A stretch of DNA of 6,828 nt from Lachnospiraceae bacterium (GTDB lineage Bacteria; Bacillota_A; Clostridia; Lachnospirales; Lachnospiraceae): contig JAGOGN010000081.1 in NCBI GenBank assembly GCA_017996675.1, positions 1 to 6,828 of the forward strand, written 5' to 3'. This document shows, piece after piece, positions 1 to 6,735 of the stretch (position 1 is the stretch's first letter; each line of letters starts with the position of its first letter). A model generated the notes under the pieces. That model had not been told where the DNA came from, ran no database searches, and was given only the letters and a program-made list of their open reading frames with translations. The position numbers were made by a program, and so were the translations under genes.

Positions 1-860
1 GACTCTTCACATAAGCATTTGGCCAAACGCTCATGCCCTTCCTTTTTCACAAAATCAATGATCTTTTCTTTTTTCGGGAAAAGAACAGATAAAAGTGCGC
101 CACTATCAATTAGCGTCAAATCCAGTGCAGCTTTCTTGTCATTGAGAAGCATTCCCCTCTCCACTGCCGCCTTACGCAGCTTGAACGCTTTCATTCGTAA
201 ATCCTGACTGACTTGGTTGGTTTCCCAATAAAACACAACCTGATCTTCTGAAATCCCAAAATTCTCTCTCCCATATTCACTTAACTTTAAAAAATCATCT
301 GGTGAATCTGCATCCATCCCGATTCCAGGATCCCTACATTCCAGTTTCCAAATATTTTTTTCATCTTCAGAAAAAAATTCCTGTAATCCATGCGTCAAAT
401 TATGTGTCATGATCTCTTCCGCCATTTCTTCGGAAATGATTGGCGGATGTCCTTCACCATTTAAATAGGTCGGAATCACGATTTTACCTTTCTGCTCTTT
501 GAATGACTGATGTAACTGATGGATTGTTTGTGGATGAACCAATGGATTATCGCAAGGTAAAATACAAATGGATTCAGTATCCTCACTCATGAGCGATTGT
601 AGCCCAAGACGAATCGATGTCAACATATCTGTAGTCTCGTATTCCTTATTTTCAACAATCGCAACCTGGTAAGGGATTAATATAGGCGTGATTCGTCCTG
701 CTTCTTTTCCAAGAACCACACAAATATCGGTAATCCCTCCATTTCTCATATTCATCATCGCCCACTCAATCAACGAATATCCATTAATTTTCATCAATGG
801 TTTTAATGCCCCCATCCTGCTAGATCTACCTGCTGCCAAAATCAAACCTTTTTTTCTCAC
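1..860 (-). CDS. MobA/MocA-like NTP transferase (DVU_1551-like), 3' end outside window
   Basis: This is a nucleotidyltransferase of the MobA-like superfamily, expected to add a nucleotide (probably CMP) to molybdopterin to make the cofactor of the operon's MOP-type hydroxylase. 286 codons are visible without a stop. The N-terminal domain (about 1-195) has the nucleotide-binding loop LAAGRSSRMGALKPL (8-22), the metal-binding motif ILPCDNPLV (100-108), GHPPII (137-142) and DPGIGMDADSPDDF (177-190). A C-terminal helical extension (about 205-286+) resembles in pattern the HD domain that I recall being fused to some relatives, but where LLHD would be expected it reads ALLSVL (255-260). The GTG start at 860 shares two bases with the TGA stop of the preceding gene (GTGA overlap), with GGGGTGG upstream, so translation is probably coupled. 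The initiation codon follows directly from where the family's first strand begins (KKGLILAAG). The identity of the transferase domain is secure; the CTP preference and cofactor role are inferred from the family and neighbours. Confidence 0.88.
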   Translation of the reverse strand, partial: MRKKGLILAAGRSSRMGALKPLMKINGYSLIEWAMMNMRNGGITDICVVLGKEAGRITPILIPYQVAIVENKEYETTDMLTSIRLGLQSLMSEDTESICILPCDNPLVHPQTIHQLHQSFKEQKGKIVIPTYLNGEGHPPIISEEMAEEIMTHNLTHGLQEFFSEDEKNIWKLECRDPGIGMDADSPDDFLKLSEYGRENFGISEDQVVFYWETNQVSQDLRMKAFKLRKAAVERGMLLNDKKAALDLTLIDSGALLSVLFPKKEKIIDFVKKEGHERLAKCLCEE

Positions 861-1285
861 TCTACCACCCCATGTTCTGTCAGAATCTCCATTGCTTTAT
901 TTAACGACTCCTCAACCAGCAATGGGCACAATGTGACTTTATTCATTAAATTCCCATCGAGAAGATCTCTACAATTGCAACTGCCCTGATTTGTTGAGTG
1001 GCTCTCTACAAACCAGTTATATAGTTCTTCCATCATCGCACCAAGTTCATCGGAGTCCATTTCTTCATCCGATCCTTTTCCGGCAGCATAACCAATAAGA
1101 CAACACGCTCCCGTTAAAGCTCCACAAATATCTCCTTGAAAACCAACTCCGCCATTGAGACCGCACATTGCCCGAACCGCTCCTTCATTTGGATTATCAA
1201 GCATTCTTTGCCCCAAAATCATAATCATCTGGCTACAATAATACCCTTTTTGTGAAAGAATTCTAATCTCATCAGACAATTCCAT
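857..1285 (-). CDS. C_GCAxxG_C_C family protein (DVU_1555-like)
   Basis: This is a small cysteine-rich, probably cytoplasmic protein of the C_GCAxxG_C_C family, whose members are thought to bind a metal or cofactor; its function is unproven. Numbered from the ATG at 1285 (142 residues), it shows KGYYCSQ (C17), NGGVGFQGDICGALTGACCLIG (core cysteines C54, C61, C62), CNC (C103, C105) and LCPLL (C120), which is the family's spaced-cysteine pattern with CGALTGA in place of GCAxxG. There is no signal peptide or membrane segment. An in-frame ATG at 1294 would add three residues (MKN), but it lies only one base from the AAGGAGG at 1302-1296, whereas 1285 is ten bases away, so 1285 is preferred. It overlaps the end of the methyltransferase gene by 14 bases and its TGA overlaps the GTG of the nucleotidyltransferase. 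It resembles what I recall as the DVU_1555 family found beside MOP. A role in handling the cofactor or electrons of MOP is a guess from position. Confidence 0.88.
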   Translation of the reverse strand: MELSDEIRILSQKGYYCSQMIMILGQRMLDNPNEGAVRAMCGLNGGVGFQGDICGALTGACCLIGYAAGKGSDEEMDSDELGAMMEELYNWFVESHSTNQGSCNCRDLLDGNLMNKVTLCPLLVEESLNKAMEILTEHGVVE

Positions 1286-1895
1286 ATTCTTCATTCCTCC
1301 TTAGTGCCATCATTAAAAAATAACCGATTCTGCTTTCCTTCTCCCAATCACTTCCACATCCCCATTTGGAACAAAGATGAACGCCATCCCAAAGTTGTTG
1401 CGCATAGTACCTTTTCCACGATGCTGTTTCATCAAAAAAAAGCACTGGGATCAAACCTTTTGCAAGCAATGTTTCCTGCCAGCACTGCTTAATTGCAGGA
1501 TGCTCAAAAGATAGATTTGGTGCATGATGCCCAGGTAATGGCGAAAAATACACATCTGAACATAGGAAAATACCCGTTTCTTTTAAGATTCGATGTACTT
1601 GTTCAAATACCCTTCCTGCATCTTTGCAAAGAGAGATACTACATTCTGCAATCACCACATCAAAGGATTCTGGTTCAAAATGTTCTTGGCAAAAATCACC
1701 CTCAATCAAATAGGGATCTGTCCCAGGACACAAGTCAATCCCATAAGAATCATACCCCATTTCCCGCAAATATCTGACGGTTTCTCCGTCTCTACATCCC
1801 AAGTCAAGAATTGTAGCATCTTCTGGAATTAATCCCGTTCCCAAACCCCATAATTTTTGAGTCATTGCCATTCCATCCGGATGAAAATAAGCCAT
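1272..1895 (-). CDS. Class I SAM-dependent methyltransferase (DVU_1556-like)
   Basis: This is a 207-residue Rossmann-fold methyltransferase that would use S-adenosylmethionine; the acceptor is unknown. Motif I is ILDLGCRDGETV (29-40), where the usual GCGxG loop reads GCRDG. The acidic residue ending strand 2 is in YGIDL (51-55), GDF (66-68) follows, and the strand 4 motif is FDVVIAECSIS (78-88). The ECxxS signature, rather than a generic motif IV, is one I associate with the DVU_1556 family found beside MOP-type aldehyde oxidoreductases. The protein carries nine cysteines (including 34, 56, 69, 85, 90, 112, 138, 175 and 180), high for a methyltransferase and in keeping with an anaerobic redox operon. 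There is no signal peptide. The ATG at 1895 has GGGAGTG (1907-1901) at good distance and starts 17 bases after the stop of the small redox protein gene, the longest gap among the accessory genes. The fold is certain. A role in modifying the hydroxylase, its cofactor or a partner is only inferred from the operon. Confidence 0.9.
   Translation of the reverse strand: MAYFHPDGMAMTQKLWGLGTGLIPEDATILDLGCRDGETVRYLREMGYDSYGIDLCPGTDPYLIEGDFCQEHFEPESFDVVIAECSISLCKDAGRVFEQVHRILKETGIFLCSDVYFSPLPGHHAPNLSFEHPAIKQCWQETLLAKGLIPVLFFDETASWKRYYAQQLWDGVHLCSKWGCGSDWEKESRIGYFLMMALRRNEEYGIV
1296..1302 (-). promoter_or_regulatory. Ribosome binding site for the C_GCAxxG protein
   Basis: A perfect AAGGAGG on the minus strand lies inside the last codons of the methyltransferase gene. 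It leaves a 10-base spacer to the ATG at 1285 but only 1 base to the ATG at 1294, which decides for the shorter protein. Confidence 0.7.
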
Positions 1896-1912
1896 TTGAT
1901 CACTCCCATCTT

Positions 1913-2122
1913 CTACTTATCTTCTAATGCTTTTTCTACTTGAAAGACCTTTCCTGTCGCTAACTCTTCTGGAACAAAAATAAATCCACATTTAGGGCAA
2001 GTTGGAAGTTCTACCGGAAATGCCTGCTTCATGTAAGAAAATTTAGCCTTTCGTTTTTCAAGAAGGCAGTCACATCTTACACATTTTTTCTCTCCAGGAT
2101 CTTTATAAAATTCCTCTTTCAT
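1913..2122 (-). CDS. Small rubredoxin/zinc-ribbon-like redox protein (DVU_1557-like)
   Basis: This is a 69-residue protein with two knuckles, CVRCDC (C14, C17, C19) and CPKCG (C42, C45), so four cysteines can hold one Fe or Zn in a rubredoxin or zinc-ribbon fold, with C19 left over. The C-terminal part FVPEELATGKVFQVEKALEDK (49-69) is the strongly conserved end I recall for the DVU_1557 family of redox proteins, some relatives of which I believe use selenocysteine. Here every site is a cysteine codon and no in-frame TGA occurs. The ATG overlaps the TGA of the upstream Fe-S protein gene (ATGA), with GGAAGGTG just upstream, so translation is probably coupled and the two products may work as a pair. 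The likely role is a one-electron carrier or small scaffold between MOP and the multi-cluster protein. That is inferred from position; a purely structural zinc site is the alternative. Confidence 0.88.
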   Translation of the reverse strand: MKEEFYKDPGEKKCVRCDCLLEKRKAKFSYMKQAFPVELPTCPKCGFIFVPEELATGKVFQVEKALEDK

Positions 2123-4374
2123 GCTTCACCTTCCACTTCCATACGATGAGTGTAAGCCCCCTCAATCACTAAACCCGCCGCATCCTTACGATATTTAACC
2201 CAAAATGTTACTTCTCCCATTCTCTTACAAGTCCAGTATTCATCCGTTTTCTCATCCCAAACACTTCCGTTTTGATCCAATGTACTCATAGTGTCTCGAA
2301 CATCACTTTCTAATATCATCCTTTGATTCATTTCTTTTCTACAATCATCGGTAATCTGAATTTCCATACTATGTTTCTGTCTATCTATACCCTCGTTCCA
2401 GTACTTTTCTAACATTTCCTCTTTAAAAAGAAGACGATTAAAGCGTTTCATACTAATATCCACTGTTTGTTGAGGATTCATTTTGTAAAAAAGTTCCAGT
2501 ATATGATAACTTTCTTTCCCCTGGGCAACAAATTGATCCCTGCAGTTCATGCAATAGGTCAAGACTCTAAAATCAGATTGCGTTGTAATCATTTGAGACA
2601 TCTTTTTTCCTAAATCTGGATTTGCATAATTCGTCAATCCACCATAGCCACAACAACCACTTTGATCCCCATTCCACTGTTCTTCCAAAATAGTGCATCC
2701 TTTTTGTGATACTAGTCTACGTATGGATTCCTGAATTTCAGGATGGCTTCTTGCACCACATGCATCATGCAATTGAAAAATAGTTCCCCTCTCGATTTGA
2801 GACCCAGAAACTTCCGGCAACCCAATTTCTTCAAGTAAATCCCAAATTCCCCGAACTGGTATATCTGAGTATTTTTGAAAGATCTCCATGCAATTACTAC
2901 AACCTACAATTAACATTGGCTTTCCCATTTGAACCCATTGCTTTTCCAGAAAATCTAGTTGCTCTCGAAATAATTTCTCATCACCTGCCCACTGGGCAAT
3001 GATTCCACAACAGCCCGTCATTAATCCTACGCCACCATCCACACGCTTCATCAAATCCTGATAGACTTCTTCCACCGTTGTCGTTGCAATTGCAACAGTC
3101 TGACAGCCTGGGAAAAAAATAAATCGACTCCTCTCATAACCTGGCTGATGCCTTACAAAAAAGGCTTCTCCATTACTAAATGCCAGATCTTTTAATGCAA
3201 AATCGAAGGTGGAAACGGGCATTTTATCTGTGTCTGTCATCACGTTTCGTGCTAAAAGGCACACTTCTCCCAAGTCAAATCCATTGGGACAAATAACCTT
3301 GCACTGCCCGCATAAGGAGCAACTATTAATAAACCCATTTGCTAAATGATTTCCCATTACAATGGATAAATTATTATAAATCTCTCGGATTGCCACTTTC
3401 GGATATTTATGATAGTACTGTAAGAATCCGCAGGCTTTTACGCATTCTAAACATTCACAGTGAATGCAGCGATTCGCTTCTTTGATCGCTTCATCTATCG
3501 CAAAATCTCCTGATAGAGGTTTCACCGGTTCTAAAATTTCTATATGATCTAGATTGGTGTAGAGCGTCGTTTGATAACTTCCTTCTTTCTCCCGACCAAT
3601 CGATGTCGTCACTTTTTGTATTGCCCAATCTATCGTTAGTGCCATGCTTCTTCCTTGTGATAGCTGGTCAATGAAAGATCCTCCTGGCTCAAATAAATGG
3701 ATTTGTGAGGATTCTTTTTCGCATTCCGCATGAATCATCCATTCTTTTTCTAAAACAAGTTGAATGTCTTCACTATCTGGATCAAGCTGTTTAATATCAA
3801 ATGGTTCCTGCCAGTGAAACTCAACCGGAATTGTCAAAAAGAAATCAAAATCCTTCATCCATTTGGATGCATGTTCCTGATCCAGCATAGTAAAAATGTC
3901 TCCAAACGAATCTTTTTGTGGAATATATAGTTTTACTGTATATCCTTTTTTTCCTAATTCTCCTGCCAAGGCTACACTTGCAACCGATTCTCCAACAATG
4001 TATACAATTTCCTTTTTTTTCTTAGGAAGGTACCGAAAGCGTTCTTTTGCTGTTCCAAATTGCATTACTGCTTTCTCTAACTTTCTAATCTGAACTCCTT
4101 GATCCATTCCTTCTCGGACACACCCACTCTCACAGGGTCCATCGCAACCATACACAATACAATTCGGAAAAAGGGTTGACTTCTCAAATATCTTTCTCGC
4201 TTCATCAAAATTTCCCTTTTTCACTTCATCACAAATTTCCCTTACATTCACATGAATTGGGCAAATCGTCTGGCAATTTGGCGGCTCCTGCTGTGTGCAC
4301 AATGCTTCCCTTTCATGAAGTTCATTTTGATCAAAAGCCTGTTTCATAATATAACCCTTTTTTGTATCGTCCAT
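2119..4374 (-). CDS. Pyridine nucleotide-disulfide oxidoreductase-like / dicluster-binding multi-Fe-S protein (DVU_1558-like) with HdrB-type CCG domains
   Basis: This is a 751-residue cytoplasmic electron-transfer protein, probably the redox partner of the aldehyde oxidoreductase encoded just upstream. Numbering is from the ATG at 4374. (a) 20-105 is a GltD-type dicluster domain with Cys 26, 34, 38, 77, 81 and 85 and the motif CQTICPIHVNV. (b) About 120-290 is an FAD/NAD-oxidoreductase-like region that is short and degenerate: VGESVAS (127-133) stands where GxGxxG is expected and PGGS (230-233) where a GD motif is expected. (c) Fe-S sites follow, with Cys 303, 306, 308, 311 and 315 and then CSLCGQCKVICP (352-363). 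(d) Two HdrB-like CCG domains carry FFPGC (420-424), GCCG (454-457) and CSNC (492-495), then HDACG (536-540), GCCG (573-576) and CMNC (608-611). (e) The tail ends in a conserved-looking WVKY...YTHRM. The start at 4374 has AGGAGG (4384-4379) four bases upstream. An ATG at 4407 lies inside a stem-loop, and an ATG at 4347 also fits the family's N-terminus. The TGA overlaps the next gene. Confidence 0.87.
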   Translation of the reverse strand: MDDTKKGYIMKQAFDQNELHEREALCTQQEPPNCQTICPIHVNVREICDEVKKGNFDEARKIFEKSTLFPNCIVYGCDGPCESGCVREGMDQGVQIRKLEKAVMQFGTAKERFRYLPKKKKEIVYIVGESVASVALAGELGKKGYTVKLYIPQKDSFGDIFTMLDQEHASKWMKDFDFFLTIPVEFHWQEPFDIKQLDPDSEDIQLVLEKEWMIHAECEKESSQIHLFEPGGSFIDQLSQGRSMALTIDWAIQKVTTSIGREKEGSYQTTLYTNLDHIEILEPVKPLSGDFAIDEAIKEANRCIHCECLECVKACGFLQYYHKYPKVAIREIYNNLSIVMGNHLANGFINSCSLCGQCKVICPNGFDLGEVCLLARNVMTDTDKMPVSTFDFALKDLAFSNGEAFFVRHQPGYERSRFIFFPGCQTVAIATTTVEEVYQDLMKRVDGGVGLMTGCCGIIAQWAGDEKLFREQLDFLEKQWVQMGKPMLIVGCSNCMEIFQKYSDIPVRGIWDLLEEIGLPEVSGSQIERGTIFQLHDACGARSHPEIQESIRRLVSQKGCTILEEQWNGDQSGCCGYGGLTNYANPDLGKKMSQMITTQSDFRVLTYCMNCRDQFVAQGKESYHILELFYKMNPQQTVDISMKRFNRLLFKEEMLEKYWNEGIDRQKHSMEIQITDDCRKEMNQRMILESDVRDTMSTLDQNGSVWDEKTDEYWTCKRMGEVTFWVKYRKDAAGLVIEGAYTHRMEVEGEA

Positions 4375-4378
4375 GGCG

Positions 4379-4384
4379 CCTCCT
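4379..4384 (-). promoter_or_regulatory. Ribosome binding site for the multi-Fe-S protein
   Basis: AGGAGG on the minus strand has a four-base spacer to the ATG at 4374. It lies just downstream of the stem-loop at 4396-4422 and supports 4374 over the upstream ATG at 4407. The ATG at 4347 has only a weak AAAGGG about seven bases upstream. Confidence 0.6.
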
Positions 4385-4395
4385 AAAGTAGTAGC

Positions 4396-4422
4396 AGAAA
4401 GGGGCATTATTTGCCCCTCTCC
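4396..4422 (-). other. Intercistronic stem-loop between MOP and the multi-Fe-S gene
   Basis: In the minus-strand transcript the arms GGAGAGGGGCA (4422-4412) and TGCCCCTTTCT (4406-4396) pair over 11 bp, with two G-U wobbles and a five-base loop AATAA. The core GGGGCA/TGCCCC is perfect. The wobbles would be A-C mismatches in a plus-strand RNA, so the structure suits this transcript. It begins nine bases after the MOP stop codon. No clear U-tract follows (the arm runs into GCTACTAC), so a complete Rho-independent terminator is unlikely. A partial terminator or an mRNA-stabilising 3' structure that gives more MOP than accessory proteins is the best guess. Confidence 0.6.
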
Positions 4423-4431
4423 ACCATTTTT

Positions 4432-6720
4432 CTATGCTTTTAATGCATCAATTGCTTCTTTTACAACATGAGGTAACGCAGGTATCTTGGTAATTCTGGC
4501 ACCAGTTGCGTTAAAAATTGCATTTAGAATTGCAGGATGTGGTGCTGTAAGAGGTCCCTCTCCAGCTCCTGCAGCTCCATAAGGTCCGTTTGGTCTTGGC
4601 GTAACATGATACAGAATTTCAAATTCATCCGGAATATCATTTGGATAAGGAATTCCACATGCAGCCAGTGTTGTATGTTTGTGAAGATCTTCAAAATCTT
4701 CTGTTAAAGCTAATCCAATTCCCTGAGCAATTCCTCCATAAATCTGCCCATCTACGACAGTCTGATTAATAATGGTACCTACATCAGCTACTGTTGTAAA
4801 ACGATCTACAGTCACTTTTCCTGTACTAAGTTCTACTGACACCTCTGGCATAAAGAGTTCATACATATAGGCACTAAATGGATTTCCCTGCGCCGTCTCT
4901 AAAGAACAATCTGTACACATCGTTGCAACCCATTTACCATTATATTTAAGAGGAATATTCTCCAGCACCATTTCATCAAAGGTACGATAAGATCCATCCT
5001 CTTTTCTCATTGCATTTAACAACATTTCGGCAGCTACTTTTGTAGCATTTCCTGTCATAACGTTAGAACGACTTCCACCTGCTGGTCCGGAATTCGGTGT
5101 ATGTGCTGTGTCATTCATCACAAGTTTAATCTGTTCTGGCCTGATTCCTGCAGCTACCAGCACTCCATGAGCCATGGCTAATGTTCCCATATCTGCTCCC
5201 TGACCATGATCTTCCCATGAATTGTAAATGGTCACACCTTCTTTGGTTAATTCTGCCCAGCTTTCTGAGGAATCGACGCCATCTAATCCACAACCATAAA
5301 TTCCCAAAGCAAAACCTACTCCACATTTCACCTGATCTGTTGATTTTGCTGCGACCCTTTTCTTTGCTTCCTCATATTTTGGTCGTAACATTTCAAACAT
5401 TCCTTCCAGACAATAAACATCCGGTTCACAGCCAGTTGGTGTAGTGGACTTTAATTCTTCACGGTAAATATTTTTGAACCGGAATTCAAATGGATCGATG
5501 CCCATCTTATGCGCCAGCATGTCAACTGCAATCTCACTACTTAAGAAGGCTTGCGGAGAACCATATCCTCTAAAAGCAGCACCATAAGCATGGTTCGTAC
5601 ATACCGTCTGATTACGGTTTCGAATATTTGGGATATCATATCCTGCTCCAACAAACTGAGCTGGTCTCATGGTTAGTAAATCACCAAACTCAGAATAAGG
5701 ACCATGATCAATATAGTTGTCCCCTTCTAATGCCAACAATCTTCCATTCTCGTCTGCACCTAAACGAATGTGCATAAATCCTGGAGAACGCTTGCCGGTA
5801 TAGGTAATATTTTGATACATGTCAAATACTAATGACACAGGTCTTTCTAATACAACTACTGCGACACCTAATAAAGCTTCAATTGTAGGTGAGAATTTAT
5901 ATCCAAAAGTTCCGCCTGCATGATTCTGAACGATTCTTAACCGCTCTGGTTCTACTCCAATTCCTGCACAAATCATTGCGTGATGCAAATGAATTCCAAT
6001 GGATTTGGAATGAATGGTAATTCTGTTTTCTTCGTCAATATAAGCGTATCCACAATCCGGCTCAATATTCAAATGAGGCTGTCTGCTAGAGTATGCATCC
6101 ATTTCAACCGTATATGGCGCCCGTTCTATAATTGGCGCTGCTTCTTCCCCTTTGATCGTATTGATTTCGAAATAGACATTCGGTGTTCCTGGATGAATTT
6201 CCATTGCATCTGGTTCCATGGCTTCTGGTGCACTCATATAAGCTGGTAAAATATCCAACTCGACTTTCACTTCTTTAGCAGCTGCCTTTGCATGTTCTTC
6301 TGTATCTGCAGCAACGATTGCAAGAGCATCACCAAATTGGAATATTTTTTCATCACAAAGAATTGGTCTGTCCCATCCATCTCCTTTATTTGTAGGGAAG
6401 GTAATGAGTCCAGTGATACGATTCTTTCCTTTTACATCTTTATACGTAATTACTCGCTCTACTCCTGGCATTCTTTCTGCCACGGAGATATCTATATATT
6501 TGATGATTGCATGAGAAACTTCTGCCTGAACGAGTGCTAAGCGTAACGTTCCTTCTGGCATTTTCAATGCATCGTCTGCACCGAAATCCCATCTACCCAT
6601 AACTTTTGCCAAAGCAGAAGGTCTAGCATAGGAAGTTCCGATAATAGATTCACCATTTGGTGTAAAAAGCAAATCTTCTTTACGCATCTCTCCTCTTAAG
6701 ACCTTTGCTGCTGCCATCAC
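4432..6720 (-). CDS. mop: Molybdopterin-dependent aldehyde oxidoreductase (MOP type), molybdenum domains; gene interrupted upstream by in-frame stop
   Basis: This holds the molybdenum-binding part of a xanthine-oxidase-family enzyme that hydroxylates aldehydes to carboxylic acids. It closely resembles what I remember of D. gigas MOP (907 residues). Numbered from the GTG at 6720 (762 residues), it has the linker and first Mo domain from ESIIGTSYARPSALAKVMG (24-42), GDALAIVAADTEEHA (130-144), HAGGTFGYKF (267-276) and GAAFRGYGSPQA (380-391). The second Mo domain has WEDHGQGADMG (502-512), TPNSGPAGGSR (541-551), DGQIYGGIAQGIGLALTEDFED (657-678) and the active-site loop GAAGAGEGPLTAPHP (715-729), with E721 as the expected catalytic base. 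The usual N-terminal two [2Fe-2S] domains should be fused in front, and the reading frame does continue upstream through PLIDAV, but a TAA at 6738-6736 cuts it. 6720 (GTG) or 6717 (ATG) are only the first possible restarts and lack a Shine-Dalgarno; an ATG at 6687 has AGGAG two bases upstream. It ends with TAG at 4434-4432. The domain identity is certain; whether a functional protein is made is open. Confidence 0.9.
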   Translation of the reverse strand: MMAAAKVLRGEMRKEDLLFTPNGESIIGTSYARPSALAKVMGRWDFGADDALKMPEGTLRLALVQAEVSHAIIKYIDISVAERMPGVERVITYKDVKGKNRITGLITFPTNKGDGWDRPILCDEKIFQFGDALAIVAADTEEHAKAAAKEVKVELDILPAYMSAPEAMEPDAMEIHPGTPNVYFEINTIKGEEAAPIIERAPYTVEMDAYSSRQPHLNIEPDCGYAYIDEENRITIHSKSIGIHLHHAMICAGIGVEPERLRIVQNHAGGTFGYKFSPTIEALLGVAVVVLERPVSLVFDMYQNITYTGKRSPGFMHIRLGADENGRLLALEGDNYIDHGPYSEFGDLLTMRPAQFVGAGYDIPNIRNRNQTVCTNHAYGAAFRGYGSPQAFLSSEIAVDMLAHKMGIDPFEFRFKNIYREELKSTTPTGCEPDVYCLEGMFEMLRPKYEEAKKRVAAKSTDQVKCGVGFALGIYGCGLDGVDSSESWAELTKEGVTIYNSWEDHGQGADMGTLAMAHGVLVAAGIRPEQIKLVMNDTAHTPNSGPAGGSRSNVMTGNATKVAAEMLLNAMRKEDGSYRTFDEMVLENIPLKYNGKWVATMCTDCSLETAQGNPFSAYMYELFMPEVSVELSTGKVTVDRFTTVADVGTIINQTVVDGQIYGGIAQGIGLALTEDFEDLHKHTTLAACGIPYPNDIPDEFEILYHVTPRPNGPYGAAGAGEGPLTAPHPAILNAIFNATGARITKIPALPHVVKEAIDALKA

Positions 6721-6735
6721 GGCATCAATTAATGG

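Noticed and set aside
688..936. Plus-strand open frames such as 688-936, 1493-1777, 3896-4093, 5181-5444 and 5980-6249
   Set aside because: All lie opposite clearly coding minus-strand genes with family motifs, and their products show no recognisable domain.
1913..2122. Selenocysteine in the small redox protein or the C_GCAxxG protein
   Set aside because: No in-frame TGA occurs before the natural stops, and all expected metal-binding positions are cysteine codons.
4013..4020. Run of eight A (minus strand) in the multi-Fe-S gene as a frameshift or slippage site
   Set aside because: The frame is open and family-like on both sides (dicluster domain before, Fe-S and CCG domains after), and the run simply encodes lysines.
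4396..4422. The stem-loop as a complete Rho-independent terminator ending the operon
   Set aside because: No run of U follows the stem in the minus transcript, and the next gene has its own ribosome site a few bases on and belongs to the same functional set.
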